Assembly (NCBI GenBank): GCA_910579975.1
Contig: CAJTWU010000028.1
Location: forward strand, 1,334-22,731
DNA length: 21,398 nt
DNA from: an uncultured Vampirovibrio sp.
GTDB lineage: Bacteria > Cyanobacteriota > Vampirovibrionia > Gastranaerophilales > Gastranaerophilaceae
Direction of reading: 5' to 3'
Shown here: positions 1-6,145 of the stretch, in pieces
Numbering within the stretch: position 1 is the stretch's first letter
Layout: each line of letters begins with the position of its first letter
Made by a program: the position numbers and the translations under genes
The notes under the pieces: generated by a model
Database searches by the model: none
What the model saw: only the letters and a program-made list of their open reading frames with translations
What the model was told of the DNA's origin: nothing

Positions 1-353
1 ATCAACGGACCGAAGTCTGTCATTGCACCAACACCCATAAAGATAATCAATGGGAACAAGCCCTGGTGAATACCAGCTTCATAAATAATTCCTAAGAAAC
101 CGTGTGGTCCAGCAATATCACATACAGGAATATTTGATAATAATCCGCCAAATGCAATAGGAACAAGAAGCAATGGTTCAAACTGCTTTTTAATACCTAA
201 CCATAATAGGAATAAGCAGATTAAAATCATCATCCATTGACCATGCATATGTAAGATTTGTTCAAAACCGCTTAGATTAGGGTCAGCCGGTAAAACAAAG
301 TTTACAATACCAGTTGAATTCCATAGGTTCATTAAACCTTCTTGAATATTCAT
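1..353 (-). CDS. oadB: Oxaloacetate decarboxylase beta subunit, N-terminal part (runs off left edge)
   Basis: This is the multi-spanning membrane subunit of a biotin-dependent decarboxylase, the part that couples carboxybiotin decarboxylation to Na+ export. Only about 117 residues are in the window. Reading back from the ATG at 351-353, the protein has a short amphipathic start (MNIQEGLMNLWNSTG), a first hydrophobic segment, and then the family signatures LGIKKQFEPLLLVPIAFGG and FPLIIFMGVGAMTDFGPL, which are typical of OadB/MmdB/GcdB. The start is supported by a purine-rich ribosome-binding site (AGGGGG) just upstream. It begins 10 bases after the oadA stop, so it is the last visible gene of birA-oadG-oadA-oadB. 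Family membership is seen directly. The substrate is inferred from the neighbouring OadA-type carboxyltransferase, since the beta subunits of oxaloacetate, methylmalonyl-CoA and glutaconyl-CoA pumps are alike. Confidence 0.93.
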   Translation of the reverse strand, partial: MNIQEGLMNLWNSTGIVNFVLPADPNLSGFEQILHMHGQWMMILICLFLLWLGIKKQFEPLLLVPIAFGGLLSNIPVCDIAGPHGFLGIIYEAGIHQGLFPLIIFMGVGAMTDFGPL

Positions 354-363
354 TCTTTACCCC

Positions 364-2163
364 CTATCCTAAAGTTACCAATGCTTGACCGGTAACAACT
401 TTATCGCCTTGTGAAACAAGAACTGCTGATACTGTACCAGCTTTTGGAGCCTTGATTTCTGTTTCCATCTTCATAGCTTCAACTACTAACAATACATCGC
501 CTTCTGCTACTTCATCACCTTCAGAAACTTCCACACGAAGTACGTTACCAGGAAGACCGGCTTTAATCTCTTCACCAGCACCTGTAGATGCAGCTTTAGA
601 CTCAATACCAGCTTTTACATTAACATCATAAGCTTTACCATTAACAGTAGCTTTGTCGCCTTCAAGTTTAACAGCGTAGTTTTTGCCGTTAACCTTAACT
701 GTGTATTCACCTGTTGAAGAAGCTTGAGCTGCTGGAGCTGCACAAGCGCAAGTTTTGTTAACTGAAACAGTACCTTTTCCTAGTAAGAAATCGATACCTT
801 TATCAACATTACCATCTTTACAAGCAGCTGCGATGAATAAGTTTTCATCAGAAACAGGAAGTCCTGCTGCTTTAAGTCTTTCTTCTGCTGCTTTAAGTCC
901 TTTTTCAGGATCTTTTTCGTTGATATCAACAACTTTTTCAGTTGTAGGAGCCATATTCATTTTTTCTTCAGCCCATTTTACTAATTCAGGATCAGGTTCA
1001 CATGGAGTTTTACCGAAGTAGCCAAGAATCATCTTAGCATAACCTGGATTAGCCATTTTCCAATCACCTTGAGTAGCATTCAAGAATGCTTGTTGCGCAT
1101 AGAATTGAGAAACAGGTGTTACAGAAGTACCAAAACCTCCTCTTTCAACACATTCTTTCATTGATTTAATAAGAGCTGGGAATTTATCCAACATACCCAT
1201 ATCTTTTAATTGGTTAACAGTTGTAGCTGTTGCACCGCCCGGTAGTGGAGCTTGAATAAGAATAGGGTTAACTGCTAATGAAATTGGAGAAATAGGATAA
1301 TCCTTCATACATTCTTTGAATATTTCTTCGGTTTCCATAATTTTCGCAATATCCAAGCCTAAATCGTATTCAGTACCTTTTAATGCATGCCACATAGAAA
1401 TAATATCAGGTTGACCTGTACCGCCTGAAACAGGTTTCATAGCCAAATCAATACCGTCAGCACCGCCATCAAGAGCTGCTAAATATGCTGCTAAGCCTGT
1501 ACCAGCTGTTTCGTGAGAGTGGAATCTGATATGAGCATCTTGGCCAAGTAATTCACGAGCCATTTTAACAGTTTCATAAACTTTTCTAGGATTTGAAGTA
1601 CCAGAAGCATCTTTGAATGCTAATGAATCAAACGGTAAACCTGAATCAAGAATATTTCTCAAAACTTTTTCGTAGAAAGCTACGTCATGAGCACCTTCAC
1701 AACCGAATGGAAGTTCCATCATTGTGATTGTAACTTCGTGCTGCATACCGTGTTTCTTGATTGAATTTGCTGAATCAACAAGGTTATTAACATCGTTTAA
1801 AGCATCAAAGTTTCTAACAACATTAACGCCGTGTTTTGCAAACATTTTTGCGTGTAAATCAATAACGTCTCTTGGTTGAGAGTTAAGACCAACTACGTTA
1901 ACACCACGTGCTAAAGACTGTAATTTAACATCAGGACCTACAGCTTCTCTGATTTTGTCCATAGTTTCAAATGCGTTTTCATTACAGAAAAATATTGGAG
2001 CCTGAAATCTTGCACCACCTGCTGTTTCAAAGTGCTTAAGACCGGCACCTACAGCAGCTTGTAATGCAGGAATAAAGTCATCTACTAAAACTTTAGCCCC
2101 GTAAATTGATTGGAAACCATCACGAAATGATGTATCCATAACTTTAATAAGTTTCTTTGACAT
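364..2163 (-). CDS. oadA: Oxaloacetate decarboxylase alpha subunit (biotin carboxyltransferase + biotin carrier)
   Basis: The protein (599 aa) transfers a carboxyl group from a 2-oxo acid, most likely oxaloacetate, to biotin, for decarboxylation by the membrane beta subunit. Residues about 5-290 form an HMGL-like TIM barrel with RDG at 14-16, a carboxylation-type lysine at 184 (FKDASG) and the metal-binding HSH at 215-217. A conserved PycB-type domain follows to about residue 460. An Ala/Ser-rich linker (about 475-490) leads to a C-terminal biotinyl domain with EAMKMET, the biotinylated lysine being K565. Length and domain order match OadA. The DTxxRDGHQS signature of the family reads DTSFRDGFQS here, with Phe17 replacing the usual His, so this belongs to a divergent subfamily. 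It lies 21 bases after oadG and 10 before oadB. A free-standing pyruvate carboxylase subunit B is the alternative, but OadG and OadB next door argue for the pump. Confidence 0.92.
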   Translation of the reverse strand: MSKKLIKVMDTSFRDGFQSIYGAKVLVDDFIPALQAAVGAGLKHFETAGGARFQAPIFFCNENAFETMDKIREAVGPDVKLQSLARGVNVVGLNSQPRDVIDLHAKMFAKHGVNVVRNFDALNDVNNLVDSANSIKKHGMQHEVTITMMELPFGCEGAHDVAFYEKVLRNILDSGLPFDSLAFKDASGTSNPRKVYETVKMARELLGQDAHIRFHSHETAGTGLAAYLAALDGGADGIDLAMKPVSGGTGQPDIISMWHALKGTEYDLGLDIAKIMETEEIFKECMKDYPISPISLAVNPILIQAPLPGGATATTVNQLKDMGMLDKFPALIKSMKECVERGGFGTSVTPVSQFYAQQAFLNATQGDWKMANPGYAKMILGYFGKTPCEPDPELVKWAEEKMNMAPTTEKVVDINEKDPEKGLKAAEERLKAAGLPVSDENLFIAAACKDGNVDKGIDFLLGKGTVSVNKTCACAAPAAQASSTGEYTVKVNGKNYAVKLEGDKATVNGKAYDVNVKAGIESKAASTGAGEEIKAGLPGNVLRVEVSEGDEVAEGDVLLVVEAMKMETEIKAPKAGTVSAVLVSQGDKVVTGQALVTLG

Positions 2164-2184
2164 AGTTTTTATACCTTTCTTTAA

Positions 2185-2421
2185 TTATGCTTTTCTAAAC
2201 ATAGCAGCAACAATAGCTGCAGCAATTTCTGCATCATCAGATACAGCCTTTTTGGTTTTTCCACCGGCAACTTGAGGAATTGCTTCCGGGAAAATAGTGT
2301 TCAATTTTCTTACAACATTTGACATAATAAACATTGACAAAATAGTAATCAGTAAAAATGATAATACTGTTCCCATTCCAATGCACATTACGGAAACGCC
2401 TTGAACTAATAATTCATTCAT
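2185..2421 (-). CDS. oadG: Oxaloacetate decarboxylase gamma subunit (OadG family)
   Basis: This small (78 aa) single-span membrane protein assembles and anchors the alpha and beta subunits. The transmembrane segment lies at about residues 7-33 and contains the family-typical GMGTVLSFL stretch. It is followed by a Pro-containing cytoplasmic linker and an acidic-Ala tail (SDDAEIAAAIVAAM) common at the C terminus of OadG proteins. Its ATG overlaps the stop of birA (bases 2418-2421), implying translational coupling, and oadA follows after 21 bases. Recognition rests on short sequence features plus position; the gene order makes it secure. Short members of this family are often left unannotated. 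Confidence 0.88.
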   Translation of the reverse strand: MNELLVQGVSVMCIGMGTVLSFLLITILSMFIMSNVVRKLNTIFPEAIPQVAGGKTKKAVSDDAEIAAAIVAAMFRKA

Positions 2422-3137
2422 AAAATATCTCCTATAAGTAGTACGTGTTCATTTCCATCGTTATCGACTAATTTTAAAGCTCCGTTATCTGTAATATCTT
2501 TTGCAATCCCAACTATGGTCTTATCAAAAACTCTAACAGTAACTTCTTTATTAAGGAACCCTGATTTTTTAATATAATCTTCTTTTATTAATAAAAACCC
2601 TTCCTCAATAAAACTATCATACCTCAAACAAAACTTATCTAAAAGCATTTTAAGGAATTTTTCTTTATTAATTTCCATGCCTGTTTCTATATTCAAAGAT
2701 GTTGCCGGCTGATTAATTTCTTTTAACAATTTTTCTTCACAATTCAGATTAACACCAAAACCTAAAACAAGACCCAATAGCCCTTTTTGACTACTAACAG
2801 CTTCTGCTAATATACCTGATACTTTCTTACCCCCGATTTGAATATCATTAGGCCACTTAATTTTTGGATTTACTCCGTATTCTTCAAAAGTTTCACATAA
2901 AACTAAACATAAATACTGGGTTAAATTTGAATAGACTTCTTTTATCTGAAAAGAAGGTTTTAAAACAATGCTCGCGTAAATATTATCTTTACCTAAATAG
3001 TTCCATTGTCTTTGCAATCGTCCTCTTCCAGCAGTTTGATTAGACGTATAAACAACTGTTTTATCTTCTAAAGAAGCAATATATTCTTTTGCATATTTAT
3101 TAGTCGACTCAACTTCTTCCAAATAAAATAAATTCAT
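2418..3137 (-). CDS. birA: Biotin--[acetyl-CoA-carboxylase] ligase, class I (no DNA-binding domain)
   Basis: Biotin protein ligase activates biotin with ATP and attaches it to the acceptor lysine of biotin carriers, here presumably K565 of OadA. Visible motifs are STN at 11-13, the biotinyl-AMP loop GRGR at 37-40, KWPND at 94-98, KVSGILAE at 105-112 and GFGVN at 126-130, followed by a C-terminal SH3-like part. At 239 aa it lacks the N-terminal winged helix of bifunctional BirA, so it should not act as a repressor by that route. It is the first gene of the oad operon and overlaps oadG by 4 bases. No Shine-Dalgarno sequence precedes the ATG. A TACAAT hexamer ends 6 bases before it, so the mRNA may be leaderless or nearly so. 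Confidence 0.93.
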   Translation of the reverse strand: MNLFYLEEVESTNKYAKEYIASLEDKTVVYTSNQTAGRGRLQRQWNYLGKDNIYASIVLKPSFQIKEVYSNLTQYLCLVLCETFEEYGVNPKIKWPNDIQIGGKKVSGILAEAVSSQKGLLGLVLGFGVNLNCEEKLLKEINQPATSLNIETGMEINKEKFLKMLLDKFCLRYDSFIEEGFLLIKEDYIKKSGFLNKEVTVRVFDKTIVGIAKDITDNGALKLVDNDGNEHVLLIGDIL

Positions 3138-3143
3138 ACTTCA

Positions 3144-3154
3144 ATTGTATAATA
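3144..3154 (-). promoter_or_regulatory. Candidate birA-oad operon promoter -10 region
   Basis: On the minus strand the sequence reads TATTATACAAT. Either TATTAT (3154-3149) or TACAAT (3149-3144) could serve as the -10 element, ending 11 or 6 bases before the birA ATG. A good -35 at standard spacing is not clear. TTGAAA (3179-3174), inside the palindrome, is 19 bases from TATTAT. Transcription would start at or within a few bases of the ATG. Confidence 0.45.
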
Positions 3155-3160
3155 AAAATA

Positions 3161-3186
3161 AGACCTGTTGAAATTTCAACAGGTCT
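3161..3186 (-). terminator. Perfect 26-base palindrome, terminator of the VSFKGK membrane protein gene
   Basis: The two 13-base arms (AGACCTGTTGAAA and its exact complement) form a fully paired stem. On the minus strand it is followed by TTATTTTTATT, giving a rho-independent terminator for the gene that stops at 3219. The plus-strand side also has TTTTATAT, so it could work both ways. Because it abuts the birA -10 region, it could also act as a dyad operator; that is speculation. A smaller inverted repeat (TTAGG/CCTAA, 3201-3214) lies between the stop codon and this stem. Confidence 0.75.
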
Positions 3187-3218
3187 TTTATATGTACACA
3201 TTAGGTTTGCCTAATTAA

Positions 3219-5219
3219 TTATGCAGCTTTATCAGCCTCTTTTTTAGCCATATTTCTTCCATTTACCCAATCACCAATTTTATTTGCAAGAGGTGTAATC
3301 AATACAGGAGTTGCATATCTATAAATAAGAGTGAATGTTGCAAGACCGGCAAGAATTCTAACACCCTTAAGTCTATTACTCAAACCGCCTGTAATTTTTT
3401 CAATTTCAGCTTTTGACTTTCCTTCAATTTTAGCCATTTCTGCTTTATAATCCTGAAGACCGGAGTATCTGTATTCTCTTTTCTTAACCCAATCATTTAA
3501 TAAATGGTCAACAGTATAAGCTGCAATTGTTGGAATAAAGAAACATAATGCCTGATTTATAGCTAATGTCTTTCTTTTTTCAGGATCTAATTCTTTTTTA
3601 TTTAAAGTTTGTTGCACATACATACCGCTTGTTAGGAAAGAACCTGCCGTTACCATATGCTGAGTTGCTTTTTTAGTTTTATCTGCAATTTTGCCGGATA
3701 AATTTGCAACATTTTCAGATTCAATTAACGGTTTTCCATATAATTCTCCAAACTTTTTAACAAACCAATTTGCTTTCTCACCATTAGGAGCTTTCCCCTT
3801 AAATGATACTGCGGCTGCTTCTTTTTTATCTGCTTCTTCAGCAATTGGTTCCTTTATATCAATTTTTGGAGCAGCCTCTTTCTTTTGCGCTTTTTCCAAA
3901 TTGAATGTAGATTTTAAAATCCAAGGAATTAAAGCTACCGTACTAATTGCAATAGGAATTCTGAATGCCAAATCAGGTCCCCAGGTTAAAAGTTTAGTAT
4001 GTACTTCATTTCGTGCTTCCGCTTTTAACATTTCATCAGTAATTTCAGTACCTAAGCCGTCTTCTACGCCATTTCTCTGGTAAGTAGTAAATTTATAAAT
4101 ATTTTCTTTATTATCAAGTCTTTTCTTACCGGTAATTCTTGGTCTATAATCAAATGTTTCAAGTGGAGAAGAAACAAAAACTTCATCTAAATCTAATTTC
4201 CATTCTTTGCCTGCTTTATCTTTCCATTGTCTGAAATCAACAACTTTTCCATTACTATCAAATACTGAAGCAATATCCAACTCGCCCCACTTTAAATTAG
4301 CTTCTTTAGCATCTTTAATAAAATTTGCTAAATATTCTTTATCAATATCTTTGAATAAAATTTGAGCTTTATTCATTCCTTCTTCTTCAACAACAAAACC
4401 TAATCTTGACATATCAATAGCATCATATAAACTTCTGCCATCTTTTAAAACTACGTCATTGAATGATTTGCCTTTTTGAGCAGCCCAATCTACATCGACT
4501 TTTAGAATTTTACTAAATGTTGTTTCTGAAACATCACCTAATTGTTTAAATTCAGGAAGTTTAGCACAATTTTTAATATCATCAGTAAATAAATTACCTA
4601 ATTTATCACGCCACTCTTTAATAGGTTTTCTTGCAGTATCAGTACCAATTGTTGCCATATCCAAATGAGGGTATAAACGATGTAGTGTTTTTTGGCTTAA
4701 ATTTTGTTTCATAACCTTCATAACGTAATTTGAACCGGCTTTAAAAGGAGCTGTTAATGCAAATGCAGTCATAAAACCTACAATACCTGAAGCTAAAGCA
4801 TGACCTGAGGCATAAGCATTATTCTCCTTATCACCCGGTAAAGCATTGATAGTTAATGCACGGGCACCGCATGCTACAGCTGCTATTGATGCTTGTACAA
4901 CAGTTTCATATTCTGCTACATTTAATATTTTATCAAAAAGGGGACTTTTTAAAATACTGTCCCCTTTTTTTGATTCAGGCTGGGGAGTTTTAGCAACATC
5001 GCCAACCATCTTTTTTATACTCTTAATAATTTTTTTTGCATCCTTAACAGGATTTTTTCCTTTGAATGACACATTACTCTCATAAGAATCCGGCTCATCC
5101 ATAAGGAGTTGTCTACGCATTTTTTCTGAATAATTTAATCTAATCTCATTAGAAGATAACATGTTGGTTGATTTAGCACCTGCTAAAGAGTTTAGATTTT
5201 GTGTTGTATGAATCTTCAT
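3219..5219 (-). CDS. Large multi-pass membrane protein of unknown function with two VSFKGK motifs
   Basis: I do not recognise a named family. The protein is 666 aa from the preferred ATG at 5217-5219. A TTG at 5229-5231 also opens the frame, but GGAA overlapping that TTG sits 7 bases before the chosen ATG and looks like its ribosome-binding site. The N-terminal 70 residues are polar (MKIHTTQNLNSL...). VSFKGK occurs at about 50-55 and again at 471-476, each time between a low-complexity charged stretch and a new region. Hydrophobic, probably membrane-spanning segments lie at about 108-128, 142-160, 417-435, 555-573 and 619-645. The middle (about 195-405) is soluble and lysine/aspartate-rich. 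I recall similar SFKG-bearing proteins from Gastranaerophilales genomes, but could not search. It is a single-gene transcript ended by the palindrome at 3161-3186. Confidence 0.75.
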   Translation of the reverse strand: MKIHTTQNLNSLAGAKSTNMLSSNEIRLNYSEKMRRQLLMDEPDSYESNVSFKGKNPVKDAKKIIKSIKKMVGDVAKTPQPESKKGDSILKSPLFDKILNVAEYETVVQASIAAVACGARALTINALPGDKENNAYASGHALASGIVGFMTAFALTAPFKAGSNYVMKVMKQNLSQKTLHRLYPHLDMATIGTDTARKPIKEWRDKLGNLFTDDIKNCAKLPEFKQLGDVSETTFSKILKVDVDWAAQKGKSFNDVVLKDGRSLYDAIDMSRLGFVVEEEGMNKAQILFKDIDKEYLANFIKDAKEANLKWGELDIASVFDSNGKVVDFRQWKDKAGKEWKLDLDEVFVSSPLETFDYRPRITGKKRLDNKENIYKFTTYQRNGVEDGLGTEITDEMLKAEARNEVHTKLLTWGPDLAFRIPIAISTVALIPWILKSTFNLEKAQKKEAAPKIDIKEPIAEEADKKEAAAVSFKGKAPNGEKANWFVKKFGELYGKPLIESENVANLSGKIADKTKKATQHMVTAGSFLTSGMYVQQTLNKKELDPEKRKTLAINQALCFFIPTIAAYTVDHLLNDWVKKREYRYSGLQDYKAEMAKIEGKSKAEIEKITGGLSNRLKGVRILAGLATFTLIYRYATPVLITPLANKIGDWVNGRNMAKKEADKAA

Positions 5220-5279
5220 CATAGTTTCCAATCTAAATTACTGTCTACACATTTATCTTAAAACAAATGAATTTTTTTT

Positions 5280-5308
5280 TTGCTAGTTCTTTACAAATTT
5301 GTTACAAT
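5280..5308 (+). promoter_or_regulatory. Sigma-70-like promoter of the secreted-protein gene
   Basis: TTGCTA (5280-5285), a 17-base spacer and TACAAT (5303-5308) match the vegetative consensus in 4/6 and 5/6 positions. Predicted start is near 5315, leaving a leader of about 24 bases that contains AAAGGAA 8 bases before the ATG at 5339. A run of ten T residues (5272-5281) precedes it and would serve as an A-tract for the divergent gene. Confidence 0.6.
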
Positions 5309-5338
5309 TAATTTAAATAGAATAAAGGAATAGCATTT

Positions 5339-6145
5339 ATGAATATTAAATCTAAGTGTTTAATAATATTTTTATTAATTTTAGCATTATCAAGCCATGT
5401 TTATGCTTTCGACTTGGACGAAACAGTTGATGATGAAATTCGTAAAAACTATGGAACTCATGAAGAAAACCTTCCAAGCCTCCCGGCTATAACAAAACAT
5501 CTTGAAACAACAAAAGAACAAGATGTAAAAGTACAAACACCGCATGTAACATATCCGGTTTATAAAAGCAGCAATATTAAAATTAAAAAAGGAACCTCTA
5601 TTAACGTTGCAAGTACTACAGCTATCTCGGATTGGCAGCATGCCGGAACTTCTATCAAGTTTAAAACAAAACAAACAATTTATGGCAAAAATTATACAAT
5701 TCCTGCTTCAACTATTTTCAACGGAGAAATTATTGAATCACATCAACCTCAAATCACATGCAATGGCGGACTTGTTGTCATAAAAGTTCATTCCATGATT
5801 TACAAAGGGCAAACACTTCCTGTTAATGCTTATATTACACGTGCTAATGATAAAAAAATCTTTCTTAATAATATTAAAGGAGAAAGAAAATATCTAAAAA
5901 CAATGTGGCAAAAAGGAAATTGGGGAAGAACATTGTTTAATAATATGCTAGCGTTAACAATAAATCTGGGAAGCGAAGGTTCTACATTTATACTATCCCC
6001 CTTCCCGCTCGCTTATGGAACAATTTGCCTTGGTGCAAATGCTTTAACATCACCATTCTGTGCATTTTTCTCCAAAGGTGGTCATGTTTCAATCCCAGCC
6101 GGGCGAACTTTTAAAATTAAGCTTCTTGATGATTTAATAATTTAA
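5339..6145 (+). CDS. Secreted protein of unknown function, TrbI-like beta-rich core
   Basis: The protein (268 aa) begins with a clear Sec signal peptide: basic MNIKSK, a hydrophobic core and a likely cleavage after VYA at residue 23. The mature part starts acidic, then from about residue 75 shows a run of short beta-type segments with IPASTIFNGEI, a GGLVVIKVHS block and a closing IPAGRTFKIKLL. The paired 'IPAGT/IPAS... G.I' pattern resembles the periplasmic beta-barrel domain of TrbI/VirB10-like proteins, but no membrane anchor or conjugation genes are near, so this is only a resemblance. A hydrophobic stretch at about 215-245 may be buried or membrane-associated. It has a good ribosome-binding site and promoter. 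Its TAA overlaps the stop of the convergent glycosyltransferase-like gene. Location is likely periplasmic or surface. Confidence 0.72.
   Translation: MNIKSKCLIIFLLILALSSHVYAFDLDETVDDEIRKNYGTHEENLPSLPAITKHLETTKEQDVKVQTPHVTYPVYKSSNIKIKKGTSINVASTTAISDWQHAGTSIKFKTKQTIYGKNYTIPASTIFNGEIIESHQPQITCNGGLVVIKVHSMIYKGQTLPVNAYITRANDKKIFLNNIKGERKYLKTMWQKGNWGRTLFNNMLALTINLGSEGSTFILSPFPLAYGTICLGANALTSPFCAFFSKGGHVSIPAGRTFKIKLLDDLII

Noticed and set aside
755..1021. Plus-strand open frame inside oadA, and similar frames inside the membrane protein, clpX, TpsB and Ehr genes
   Set aside because: All lie antisense to well-identified genes, lack ribosome-binding sites and have Ser/Ala/Phe-rich shadow composition.
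3161..3186. BirA-type biotin operator
   Set aside because: The palindrome does not match known biotin operators, and this BirA lacks a DNA-binding domain; a terminator explains it better.
5229..5231. TTG as start of the VSFKGK membrane protein
   Set aside because: This TTG overlaps the GGAA that is well placed (7 bases) for the ATG at 5219; it has no ribosome-binding site of its own.
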